From Candidatus Methanoperedens sp. BLZ2 (GTDB taxonomy: Archaea > Halobacteriota > Methanosarcinia > Methanosarcinales > Methanoperedenaceae): DNA of 64,000 bases. The position numbers and the translations under genes were made by a program. Positions within the stretch are counted from its first letter, which is position 1; each line of letters opens with the position of its first letter. Location: assembly GCF_002487355.1 (NCBI RefSeq), contig NZ_NTMG01000023.1, positions 1 to 64,000 of the forward strand, written 5' to 3'. Positions 8,098 through 16,125 of the stretch are shown piece by piece. Below the pieces are notes generated by a model. The model did no database searches. It was not told where the DNA came from and saw only the letters and a list, made by a program, of their open reading frames with translations.

Positions 8098-9006
8098 TTA
8101 TAATTCTTCGAGATACCTTTCTGCGGATACCGCAGCGATCGCCCCATCACCTACCGCTGTTGTTATCTGGCGAAGTGGTGTGACCCTGCAATCTCCTGCA
8201 ACAAATATGCCTTTAACAGAAGTTTCCATTTTAGCATTTGCGATTATAAATCCCCGTTCATCCTTTTTTACATCTGCAAATTTTGTATTTGGGATCAAAC
8301 CCACATATATGAAGACGCCATCTGTTTTTACCTCCGAGGTCACATTCGTTTTCAGGTTCTTTAAAACGACCTTCTCAACGACGTTTTTCCCCACAATTTC
8401 TTCGAGTACCGAATCCCAGATAAAACTTATTTTCGGATTTGAAAAAGCATGTTCCTGGTTGATCTTTTCAGCACGCAGCTCATTGCGCCTGTGGACTACA
8501 GTTACTTTTTTTGCCATCTTTGTAAGATAAATGGCTTCAGTGATCGCGGAATCTCCTCCGCCTATAACTACAACCTCTTTTTCTTTAAAGAAAAAACCGT
8601 CACATGTAGCGCAATATGAAACACCCCTGCCTGTTAATTCAACCTCCCCTTTTGCACCCAGCCTTTTTGGCGTTGTGCCGGATGCTATTATGACCGACTT
8701 AGTTTCTATGTCGCCTTCTGTTGTTTTAATGATCTTGATATTTCCTTTATCCTCGATCGAATCAACTTCTGCCATTCCTTTCATTTCAAGCCCGAATTTG
8801 CGTGCCTGTTCTTCGAATTTCGCTGCAAGGTCAGCGCCTGATATCTCAAGGAAACCCGGGAAGTTCTCGACCTTGTCAGTGACTATTATCTGTCCTCCGA
8901 TCCCCATTTTTTCAAGAAGGACAGCATTCAGCATAGCGCGCTTTACATAAATTCCCGCAGTGAGACCCGCAGGCCCGCCGCCGATAATGACGATATCATA
9001 AACCAT
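8098..9006 (-). CDS. trxB: Thioredoxin-disulfide reductase
   Basis: 302 residues. FAD-binding GGGPAG at residues 9-14, the redox-active pair C132/C135 in YCATCDG, an NAD(P)H-binding VVVIGGGDSAITEA about residue 147, and the terminal FAD motif GIFVAGDCRVTPLRQITTA. Length matches bacterial and archaeal TrxB. It transfers electrons to thioredoxin for cytoplasmic disulfide reduction. In methanogens some family members use F420H2 or other donors, and the donor cannot be told here. It starts 54 nt from a decayed gene fragment upstream and may be followed in the same transcript by the DUF5788-like gene. Confidence 0.92.
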   Translation of the reverse strand: MVYDIVIIGGGPAGLTAGIYVKRAMLNAVLLEKMGIGGQIIVTDKVENFPGFLEISGADLAAKFEEQARKFGLEMKGMAEVDSIEDKGNIKIIKTTEGDIETKSVIIASGTTPKRLGAKGEVELTGRGVSYCATCDGFFFKEKEVVVIGGGDSAITEAIYLTKMAKKVTVVHRRNELRAEKINQEHAFSNPKISFIWDSVLEEIVGKNVVEKVVLKNLKTNVTSEVKTDGVFIYVGLIPNTKFADVKKDERGFIIANAKMETSVKGIFVAGDCRVTPLRQITTAVGDGAIAAVSAERYLEEL

Positions 9007-9059
9007 AATTCTTCAGTCCTTGTATGGTGATTATGGTATATAAATTTATGAAAATGTAA

Positions 9060-9254
9060 CTTATTTTTCAAATGGATTTTAAGACATCTACTTAGATTTC
9101 CATAATTCTCCTCTAAAAATTCCTGCATCAATTGAACGAGTGAGCGGCAGGTTGCCCGAGGGAATCCATATTCTGTTTCGAGTTCATAGAAAAGCTGCTG
9201 TTCTGCGGTCTTTATCCAGACGCTCCGTACCTTAGAGCATAAGCGCTGAAGCAT
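9060..9254 (-). pseudogene. N-terminal fragment of a mobile-element-associated gene (DUF1670-like)
   Basis: From ATG at 9254 about 65 residues look like real protein (FYELETEYGFPRATCRSLVQ, then LMQEFLEENYG). After about 9060 the frame reads nonsense and runs into trxB on an incompatible frame. The segment reminds me of the N-terminus of DUF1670 proteins carried by archaeal mobile elements, from memory only. It is at best a truncated remnant. Confidence 0.35.
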
Positions 9255-9440
9255 TAAAACTGCATCAAAAAAATATCATGATTTAATTATAAAAATCAAG
9301 TGCTTCTAGTAATCCCAACTTCCCCCATTCCTGCTGCCTCCTCGCCTCTCCCCTTCATGCGAATCCCGGTGCCGACGAGAGCAAGATGTTGGGGCTGCTT
9401 CTGATTACTTTCCTCCCACGTCTCAAATTTTACAAAATTT

Positions 9441-10070
9441 TTACCTGTACCCATACTCCCTCTTTGCTTTCATCAAATCCCCTATCTTGGTTGAAGTCAG
9501 GAGTTCAAAAACAATTAGCAATAAGAAAAAATACATAAGATTCATTGCGACACCCAAAGCTCCTTTATCCAGGGCTATCAATGCCGCGACCAAAGGTGCC
9601 GCAATGGTTCCGATGACACCTGAAGCATGCATAAGCGCCCTTTTCACGCCTTCTGCCTTAAGGTATGAAAAATAATTGATCCTGAGAGTAGGCTCGATGC
9701 GTGCAGGGCCATTTAGATAATAATGTGTGAATCCGATCCCGAAAAGCCTGCCTGTCAAATAATGTGAAAGCGGATGCAGTGTGGCCATAAGAATGAGGGC
9801 ACATAGATATAGCACCCAGTCTGTATTTACCCGAAAAGCAAGAACTATAGCAGCAATTGTGGCAGTAATTTCCAATAAGTTCCCGGTAAATAATCCAGGG
9901 GTCAAAGACACTTTTCCCTCAAATCTTTTTCGACTTAAATTTTCAATTTGCATGAGAAGTTCATCATCATTAATCTTATCTTTCTTGATCTCATTCACGA
10001 TAGATAGGAACTCTTTCCCATTGTAATTGTTTTCAAGCTTTTTCACGCGTTCTTTCAAATCATTGTGCAT
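9441..10070 (-). CDS. Membrane protein with a site-2-protease-like HPxxH segment
   Basis: 209 residues: a charged helical N-terminus (1-50) and about four membrane segments (66-84, 88-103, 148-168, 173-193). In the second, ATLHPLSHYLTGRLFGIGF resembles the HExxH helix of M50 site-2 proteases with the catalytic Glu replaced by Pro. Later there is PLVAALIALDKG in place of the usual second metal motif. It may therefore be a non-catalytic relative or an unrelated membrane protein. It lies 31 nt downstream of birA on the same strand. Confidence 0.55.
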   Translation of the reverse strand: MHNDLKERVKKLENNYNGKEFLSIVNEIKKDKINDDELLMQIENLSRKRFEGKVSLTPGLFTGNLLEITATIAAIVLAFRVNTDWVLYLCALILMATLHPLSHYLTGRLFGIGFTHYYLNGPARIEPTLRINYFSYLKAEGVKRALMHASGVIGTIAAPLVAALIALDKGALGVAMNLMYFFLLLIVFELLTSTKIGDLMKAKREYGYR

Positions 10071-10101
10071 AGTCTTTGTTATCCTTCCATATTGAAGTGT
10101 T

Positions 10102-11076
10102 TCAGGTGCGTCTTAAATGTTCGCAACTCCCGGATACGATCTTTTCAAGATGTCCATCACTTGTTTCAAGAATGAGTGCTCCTTCATTGTCCACACCTAT
10201 CGCTTCACCATATATTGAATGCGCCTGTGTGGTTATCTTTACCCATTCACCTATTGTAGCCGACATGTTTCTCCATTCTTCCAGTATGGATTTGAATCCC
10301 TCATCCTGGAATTTCAGATACAATTCATCAAACTCTTCAAGTAATTTCCTGACAAAGCCAGCACGATTTATTTTAGCTCTTTTTTCTTTTTTAAGTGATG
10401 TTGAACTATCCCTGATATCATCGGGGAATGATTCTGTATCTACATTTGCATCTATTCCTATCCCGACAATAAGATAATCAATGAGGTCAGCTTCAGCCCG
10501 GATCTCTGTGAGGATGCCGCATACTTTTTTCCCGTTAATAAGAATGTCATTCGGCCATTTTATTTTTGCAGGAAGACCCAGACTCCGTATTGTCCTGGCA
10601 ACACAAACACCTGCAAGAAGCGTAATCCTGGGGGCATGTGAAGGTTGTATCTTTGGCTTAAGTATGATGGAAAGCCATATTCCTCCTTCAGGAGAGATCC
10701 ATTTGCGCCCGAGACGGCCGCGTCCTGCTGTCTGGGCTTCAGCTATTACAATAGTGCCCTCATCTACTGATCCAGCTATCTCATGGGCTACAATATTTGT
10801 ACTTTCTGTCTCTTTAAAATATTTTATCTCTTTTCCTATAACCTTTGTTTTAAGCCCGGCTTTTATTTCACCCGGGGTCAGCCTGTCAGGTGTTTCGATA
10901 AGTGAATACCCGAGATTTGTTGACGAATCGATCATATATCCCTCATCCCTTAAGACCTTGATATGTTTCCAGATGGCAGTCCTTGAAACGCAAAGTTCGC
11001 TTGCGAGCTGTTCTCCGGAAATCCGCATGCCTTTATTATTAATTAGTCTTTCAAGTATCTTATCTTTAATGTTCAT
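10102..11076 (-). CDS. birA: Bifunctional biotin-protein ligase / biotin-operon-type repressor
   Basis: 324 residues. An N-terminal winged HTH (about 1-65; [20 protein letters not shown]) precedes the ligase domain with the biotinyl-AMP loop GRGRLGRKW (about 119-127), [17 protein letters not shown] and a C-terminal SH3-like domain. It charges biotin onto carrier domains and may also repress transcription. Its start overlaps the 3' end of pycA by 11 nt, so the two are co-transcribed, as in methanogens where BirA biotinylates PycB. No intact pycB is in the window; see the remnant near 16 kb. Confidence 0.93.
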   Translation of the reverse strand: MNIKDKILERLINNKGMRISGEQLASELCVSRTAIWKHIKVLRDEGYMIDSSTNLGYSLIETPDRLTPGEIKAGLKTKVIGKEIKYFKETESTNIVAHEIAGSVDEGTIVIAEAQTAGRGRLGRKWISPEGGIWLSIILKPKIQPSHAPRITLLAGVCVARTIRSLGLPAKIKWPNDILINGKKVCGILTEIRAEADLIDYLIVGIGIDANVDTESFPDDIRDSSTSLKKEKRAKINRAGFVRKLLEEFDELYLKFQDEGFKSILEEWRNMSATIGEWVKITTQAHSIYGEAIGVDNEGALILETSDGHLEKIVSGSCEHLRRT

Positions 11077-12556
11077 TTAGCTCACCCAGCTTTGCATTCC
11101 GGATATATGTACCAACAGCCGCTGTTATTGCTGCCACCTTTTTATCCTCTGCTCCCAGGGCAGATGCAAGCGTGGCACCCTTCTCCTTTTCAGCTTCTAT
11201 GATCTTCTCCACTTCTTTTATGATATTGTGATCTTCAATGAAATGAGTAGTCAACTCCCCGCGCCTGAAATATTCGTTATTCATAACGGCTTTATGAAAA
11301 GGTATGTTGGTGGTTACACCGACGATTATATATTCATATAATGCGCGCTTCATCCTGGCGATAGCTTCGTTCCTGTCCCTGCCCCATACAGTAAGTTTCG
11401 AGATCAGAGAATCGTAGTACGGTGTAATGGTAAATCCTGTGTGTACGCCGCTGTCCACACGTACGCCTGGACCGCCGGAAGAGCGGTATCTCCTGAGTTT
11501 ACCGGGCGCAGGTGTAAAGTTATTAAGCGGATCTTCCGCATTCAACCTGCACTCAATAGCCCAGCCTCTTTGCTGGATATCCGACTGTTTATATGTCAGC
11601 GCCTCGCCCGAGGCGATCCTCAATTGCTCTTTTGCCAGGTCAACTCCTGTTACAATTTCAGTTATCGGATGCTCAACCTGGAGCCTTGTATTCATTTCAA
11701 GGAAATAATAATCTCCTTTTGAATAAAGGAACTCGATCGTTCCCGCATTAGTATAATTTATAGCAGCAGCCGCTTTCACTGCATCAGAACCCATCTTTTC
11801 CCTTAATTCAGGTGTCATTATGGGAGACGGCGATTCTTCAATAAGTTTCTGGTGCCTGCGCTGGATAGAACATTCACGGTCACCAACATGGATAATATTC
11901 CCGTAGGAATCTGCAAGTATCTGGAATTCGATATGGCGCGGTTCTTCCAGGTATTTTTCTATAAAAACTGTTGCATCCCCGAAGGAGGATTTTGCCACCC
12001 TGCGGGTGGATTCGATGGTTTCACGCAGTTCTTCGGTCTTCCTGACCACTTTCATGCCTATGCCGCCGCCGCCTGCCGAGGCTTTAACGATCACAGGATA
12101 ACCGATAGATTCTGCCACATCAACAGCAGAATCCAGATCATCAATACCGTTCTTGCTGCCAGGTATGACCGGGATCCCCGCAGCTTTCATGGTCTTTTTT
12201 GCCGCGATTTTACTGCCAACACTTTCTATGGTTTTGCCTGAAGGGCCGATAAAAACTATCCCTTCTTTTTTGCACCTGTCTGCGAAAATCTCGTTTTCAG
12301 ACAGAAAACCGTAACCAGGATGTATAGCTTCTGCGCCTGTTTTATGCGCCACTTCAAGAATGTTGTCCATGTTCAGGTAGCTCTGTGAGGCAGGCGCAGG
12401 GCCTATGGGACGTGCTTCATCTGCGTATTTTGCAAATAGCGCATTTTTATCTACATCGGAATAAACCGCCACTGTCTTTACATCAAGCTCCCTGCATGCA
12501 CGCATGACGCGGATCGCGATTTCACCGCGGTTGGCTATCAGGACTTTTTTAAACAT
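11066..12556 (-). CDS. pycA: Pyruvate carboxylase subunit A (biotin carboxylase)
   Basis: 496 residues, the length of archaeal PycA. ATP-grasp biotin carboxylase: N-terminal [20 protein letters not shown], the Gly-rich ATP loop [18 protein letters not shown]-like [13 protein letters not shown], and the active-site [13 protein letters not shown]. It uses ATP and bicarbonate to carboxylate biotin carried by PycB; together they make oxaloacetate from pyruvate for anabolism. The C-terminal tail (about 465-496) is the archaeal-type extension. It is the first gene of a pycA-birA unit. An acetyl-CoA carboxylase role is possible but the birA coupling favours PycA. Confidence 0.9.
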   Translation of the reverse strand: MFKKVLIANRGEIAIRVMRACRELDVKTVAVYSDVDKNALFAKYADEARPIGPAPASQSYLNMDNILEVAHKTGAEAIHPGYGFLSENEIFADRCKKEGIVFIGPSGKTIESVGSKIAAKKTMKAAGIPVIPGSKNGIDDLDSAVDVAESIGYPVIVKASAGGGGIGMKVVRKTEELRETIESTRRVAKSSFGDATVFIEKYLEEPRHIEFQILADSYGNIIHVGDRECSIQRRHQKLIEESPSPIMTPELREKMGSDAVKAAAAINYTNAGTIEFLYSKGDYYFLEMNTRLQVEHPITEIVTGVDLAKEQLRIASGEALTYKQSDIQQRGWAIECRLNAEDPLNNFTPAPGKLRRYRSSGGPGVRVDSGVHTGFTITPYYDSLISKLTVWGRDRNEAIARMKRALYEYIIVGVTTNIPFHKAVMNNEYFRRGELTTHFIEDHNIIKEVEKIIEAEKEKGATLASALGAEDKKVAAITAAVGTYIRNAKLGELNEH

Positions 12557-13033
12557 GAATTTTATTACTCCTTCATCTGATTACAATAAGAGCCTTTCAT
12601 ATTAATTCAGATGCTTATTGTTCTGGGGGCTTAAATAATTCATCATACGTTATTTTGACATTAATAATATGTTCGTTGTCATGTTCCCGGATAAGTCTCC
12701 ACAAATAACTACCAGAATACAAGGAGTCGGCGCCGGAATAAATAATGAATAACAAAAATTAATATAGAAGACATTCATATTATCTTAAGAGGATATGAAT
12801 CACATTTTGTATAGTCCAATTAACGAATCATAATATATAATAATATAATCAAACAGTATCACTAACAATATGAAATCCAAAGAAGTGTTAAACTTATTAA
12901 GAATTTCCAGACAAACACTCACAAGAATGCTTCAAATGGAACAATAAGGGTTGAAGTCCAACCAAATAAATAGTATCTTTACTTCATTGTTCTTCAATGA
13001 AACTCTATAGCAAACGTAAAAATAATAAACACA
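12557..13033. other. Intergenic stretch with the left part of a decayed IS607-type element
   Basis: 12557-12869 is A/T-rich and holds no clear gene. A 12-codon ORF preceded by GAGG (about 12796-12834, start MNHILYS) could be what is left of the 5' end of the methyltransferase now at 14270, but that is a guess. A resolvase-type TnpA remnant follows, then a short non-coding part before TnpB. Confidence 0.4.
12870..12947 (+). pseudogene. TnpA (IS607 serine-recombinase) N-terminal remnant
   Basis: A 25-residue frame, MKSKEVLNLLRISRQTLTRM then LQMEQ and a stop, matches the MerR-like helix-turn-helix that opens IS607 TnpA serine recombinases. The catalytic resolvase domain is missing. Sequence then continues to the TnpB gene, so TnpA was lost by internal deletion and the element can no longer move on its own. 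Confidence 0.65.
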
Positions 13034-13048
13034 TTGAGGTTTCCACAG

Positions 13049-14269
13049 ATGAACTTGATTAGAACAGAACAGATTCAAATAGAAGGCACTGATGAACTTA
13101 GTTCATTGTGTCATTTATCAAAGAATTTGTGGAACGAGGCTAATTATTTAATAAGACAAGAATTTTTCATGAACGGTAATTGGATAAGGTCCAATACGCT
13201 TGCAGCAACATTAAAAACATCTGAAAATTATAAAAACTTAAATGCTCAAACAGCCCAACAAATACTTAAGGTTCTTGATAGAAGCTGGAATTCATTTTTC
13301 AAAGCAATAAAAGAATGGTCAAAAAATCCTGATAAATTCATAGGAAGACCAAAAATACCTAATTATAAACCAAGAGATGGTGAAGCATTGTTGATATTTA
13401 CAAATCAACAGGTCACAATTAAAGATCATATTTTATCCTTCACAAAAAAATTACCTTTAAAAATCAAAACAAGACTACTTGATAACACAAATTTACGTGA
13501 AGTCCGATTAATCCCAAAAGGTTTAAATTACATTTGTGAAATAATTTATAAAAAACAATCAGAAGTAGGTGAAATAAACAAACGATGGTATGCAAAAATA
13601 CATAACGGAAATAGGGTTATAGGAATTGATTTAGGATTAAGAAATGTCGTAACTATTGCAAATAACATTGGTGAAATACCAATTGTTATTAAAGGCGGTA
13701 TTTTAAAGAGCATGAATCAATATTATAATAAAGAAAAAGCACAACTTCAATCAATTTATGATAAACAAGGCATTAAATTTGGAACAAGAATGTCTCAACT
13801 TAATTCTAAAAGAAATCATAAGATAAAAGACACAATGCATAAGATTTCAAGATACACCATTGATTATTGTCTTGAAAACAACATTGGAACGATTGTGATT
13901 GGTAAGAATGATAATTGGAAACAAGAAGCCAATATGGGAAAGAAGAACAACCAGAATTTCGTTCAAATTCCACACTTTAAGTTAATTCAAATGCTTCAAT
14001 ATAAAGCAGAAACAGAAGGAATAACAGTTAAACTGCAACAAGAATCACATACTTCAAAGTGTTCATTCCTTGATTCAGAACCAATCTGTCATCAAGAAAC
14101 TTACAAAGGTGTAAGGTTTACAAGAGGTCTTTTCAGATCAGAAAATGGTACAATCTTAAATTCAGATGTAAACGGTGCTTACAACATTATAAGAAAAGCA
14201 ATTCCTGATGCATTCGCAAAAGGAATAGAGGGTGTAGGGCTACACCCAATAAGGAGTAATGCCTTATGA
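13049..14269 (+). CDS. tnpB: TnpB of an IS607-type element with a rearranged RuvC-II site
   Basis: 406 residues from ATG 13049, chosen because GAGGT lies 8 nt upstream; an upstream TTG (13034) is less likely. RuvC-I D194 is in VIGIDLGLRN and RuvC-III D373 in LNSDVNGAYNI. Where RuvC-II normally reads (V/I)xxEDL, this protein has TIVIGKNDNW with Gly at 285. A conserved-looking QESHTSKCSFLD places E332 before the zinc-finger position, and the usual two C-x2-C pairs are absent. This matches, from memory, a described TnpB branch whose RuvC-II glutamate moved. The reading frame is intact. Base composition is more A/T-rich than neighbouring housekeeping genes. Confidence 0.88.
   Translation: MNLIRTEQIQIEGTDELSSLCHLSKNLWNEANYLIRQEFFMNGNWIRSNTLAATLKTSENYKNLNAQTAQQILKVLDRSWNSFFKAIKEWSKNPDKFIGRPKIPNYKPRDGEALLIFTNQQVTIKDHILSFTKKLPLKIKTRLLDNTNLREVRLIPKGLNYICEIIYKKQSEVGEINKRWYAKIHNGNRVIGIDLGLRNVVTIANNIGEIPIVIKGGILKSMNQYYNKEKAQLQSIYDKQGIKFGTRMSQLNSKRNHKIKDTMHKISRYTIDYCLENNIGTIVIGKNDNWKQEANMGKKNNQNFVQIPHFKLIQMLQYKAETEGITVKLQQESHTSKCSFLDSEPICHQETYKGVRFTRGLFRSENGTILNSDVNGAYNIIRKAIPDAFAKGIEGVGLHPIRSNAL
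14230..14247 (+). ncRNA. Hairpin at the 3' end of the IS607-type TnpB (candidate guide-RNA scaffold)
   Basis: GGGTGTA (14230-14236) pairs with TACACCC (14241-14247) around a GGGC loop, inside the last TnpB codons. TnpB guide RNAs derive from this part of the gene and the right end. Only the stem is seen; RNA limits are unknown. Confidence 0.4.
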
Positions 14270-14680
14270 ATGGGAACTTTAATACTGTTAATAGTTTTCA
14301 TAGCCTTACCTATTAAAAGAATAGTTCACGCCCCATATACTTATTCTGGGATTGTTCTGATTATCTTTGGGCTCATAATGGCTATTTGGGCTTTTTCTTT
14401 ATTCAAAAAGAACGGAACAACAATAAAATCGGATGGAATTCCTACATCACTGATGATTACAGGTCCTTTTTGCATTAGCCGCCAACCAATATATTTAGGA
14501 ATGACCACAATATTATTAGGCGAGGCTATTCTTTTAGGTACATTTATTACATTCATTTTTCCGGTCATTTTTGTAATTTTAATGGAATTAATTTTTATCC
14601 CTGTTGAAGAAAAGAACCTTGAGATGATTTTTGGAGAAAAATACCTGGATTACAAAAAGAAAGTCCGGCGCTGGATATGA
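14270..14680 (+). CDS. Isoprenylcysteine/phospholipid methyltransferase-like membrane protein, probably 5'-truncated
   Basis: 136 residues with about four membrane segments. The family core is present: GPFCISRQPIYLG (the G-P-x6-R-x-P-x-Y AdoMet-binding motif, about 64-76), then a C-terminal EEKNLEMIFGEKYLDYKKKVRR. Proteins of this ICMT/PEMT-like family methylate lipids or prenylated substrates at the membrane. The ATG lies immediately after the TnpB stop (…TATGAATGGG), and usual members have a longer N-terminus, so the IS607-type element probably cut off the start. Whether the remaining part is expressed is unknown. Confidence 0.7.
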   Translation: MGTLILLIVFIALPIKRIVHAPYTYSGIVLIIFGLIMAIWAFSLFKKNGTTIKSDGIPTSLMITGPFCISRQPIYLGMTTILLGEAILLGTFITFIFPVIFVILMELIFIPVEEKNLEMIFGEKYLDYKKKVRRWI

Positions 14681-14816
14681 CCGTTCAAGTTTATCCTTAT
14701 ATGATTTTTGAGGAGCTAATGGCCTCCCGATGCCTTTTGGGTTTAAATCCGAGGTCAGTGACGTCTAAGAATTATTATACATAAATTATTTATAACTGAG
14801 AGTATAACAAGTGATT

Positions 14817-15851
14817 ATGGGCTGGTATGGTTTAGAAGCATTCAATTCGGCGATCAAACGGACAAAGAAATCTCTTGCCGAGCCTTTCGATTTCTGGAAA
14901 TGGATAAGGCTCGGGATCATTATATTCTTTATCGGCGGAGGTGGTATGGGAATACCGAACTTCAACTTCCCGGCAAGCTGGCAGACTGATGACCGGAACA
15001 TGGAAGCACCATCAACACAAGAGATCATCGGTAAAATAACACAGTTCTGGTATCAGTACCAAACATATATCCTGATCGGTCTTGCTCTTATCATTTTCAT
15101 AATACTGCTATTCACTCTATTATCCAGCATCCTGGAGTTCGTATTTGTAGAATCCCTGGTTACGAATAAAGTTGCCATCAGAGCATACTTCCGGAAATAC
15201 ATGCATCCCGGGTTCAATCTGTTTATAATAAAGATAACTCTGAGTGTAGTTTTTTTATCATTATTTATTCTGGCAATGTTACCGGTGTTCCGGCAACTCC
15301 CATCAGGCACTATTACTCCTGGATTGATCTTCAGCAGTATTCTGTGGTTTTTTGGCATAGCGCTTATATTCGCCGTGCTCAGCGGCATCATAAGTTCGTT
15401 CATAAGTCTTGCGATACCTGTAGTGATGTATCAGAGAGTGGGCATAATAATGGCCATAAAGAAGGTCGTGCGGAGATTCAAAGAAGACTGGAGACAGATC
15501 GTGGTCTACTGGGTGGCCAGATTTTTCGCCTGGATAGCCGGGTCAATCGTGGTAGGTATAATGGCACTGATGCTTTTTATGGTAATATTATTTATCCTTC
15601 TCATACCAGCTTTGATATTATATTTTATATTATCAGCGCTGGGACAGGGCTCAGGGAGTTTCTTATTATGGGCAGTAATGATACCCTACGGGCTTATCGC
15701 AGCAGTGGTATTGATATTATTCCTGTTGATAGTATCCGTACCTTTGCCTGTTCTCATGAAATATCATCTGCTGACGTTCATGCAGATGTGGTATCCTGAT
15801 GTGAAGGTTCCTTTCGTTGAACCAGGTGCGGGCTCTCAATCTTCGACTTAG
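14817..15851 (+). CDS. Multi-pass membrane protein of unknown function (archaeal)
   Basis: 344 residues from ATG 14817 (GTG at 14811 is an alternative). A short cytoplasmic N-terminus with AIKRTKKSLAEPFDFWKW leads to a first membrane segment, an extracytoplasmic loop with FNFPASWQTDD, and about six more hydrophobic segments to residue 330, ending in a short polar tail. The pattern of paired long hydrophobic stretches and a KKVVRRFKEDWRQ loop recalls the glycerophosphodiesterase-type membrane domain family, but no catalytic site is seen. TATA-like TATTATACATAAATT lies at about 14772-14786. No assigned role. Confidence 0.6.
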   Translation: MGWYGLEAFNSAIKRTKKSLAEPFDFWKWIRLGIIIFFIGGGGMGIPNFNFPASWQTDDRNMEAPSTQEIIGKITQFWYQYQTYILIGLALIIFIILLFTLLSSILEFVFVESLVTNKVAIRAYFRKYMHPGFNLFIIKITLSVVFLSLFILAMLPVFRQLPSGTITPGLIFSSILWFFGIALIFAVLSGIISSFISLAIPVVMYQRVGIIMAIKKVVRRFKEDWRQIVVYWVARFFAWIAGSIVVGIMALMLFMVILFILLIPALILYFILSALGQGSGSFLLWAVMIPYGLIAAVVLILFLLIVSVPLPVLMKYHLLTFMQMWYPDVKVPFVEPGAGSQSST

Positions 15852-15856
15852 TATCT

Positions 15857-16080
15857 GCGTGATCTTCTGCTCTTCAAGGATCATCGCCACATTGCCTTTT
15901 GAAAACTTGTCGCCTTTTCTTGACCTTTATTTTAAGGATCATGCCCTGCATGCTTGCGGTTATGGCTCTATCCATCACTTTCGGGCGCTCTGTTTCTGCC
16001 GGGTGGACAGACCATTCCTCCACCTATCATCTTGACATTGGATAGATAGCCATCAAATTCAACTTTGAACTCCGTATGTG
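15857..16080 (-). pseudogene. Decayed biotinyl (lipoyl-like) domain of pyruvate carboxylase subunit B
   Basis: Read leftward with frameshifts, the strand gives EFKVEFDGYLSNVKMIGGG, then after one shift KVMDRAITASMQGMILKIKV, then after another GDKFSKGNVAMILEEQKI. This matches the C-terminal biotin carrier domain of PycB-type proteins (T-A-x-M-Q-G-M-I-L... KxGDxVxKGDV... LEAMKM), with the biotin-site motif decayed to EEQKI around the lysine. No start and no intact frame exist. It abuts a truncated CRISPR repeat at 16076. PycB would be the partner of the pycA 3 kb upstream. Confidence 0.5.
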
Positions 16081-16090
16081 CCTCTTGAAT
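16076..16090. repeat. Truncated CRISPR repeat at the trailer end
   Basis: ATGTGCCTCTTGAAT equals the last 15 nt (plus-strand sense) of the type-A repeats. The remaining 22 nt are missing and replaced by the PycB remnant. A 35-nt spacer (16091-16125) separates it from the first full repeat, so a 83rd repeat existed and was cut. Confidence 0.75.
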
Positions 16091-16125
16091 TACCCACTCA
16101 GTGATCACTATTGTCCTGTTCACGA

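Noticed and set aside
8943-9059. C-terminal part of the ORF that begins at 9254
   Set aside because: It runs out of frame into trxB and is not protein-like; only the first ~65 codons are kept as a possible fragment.
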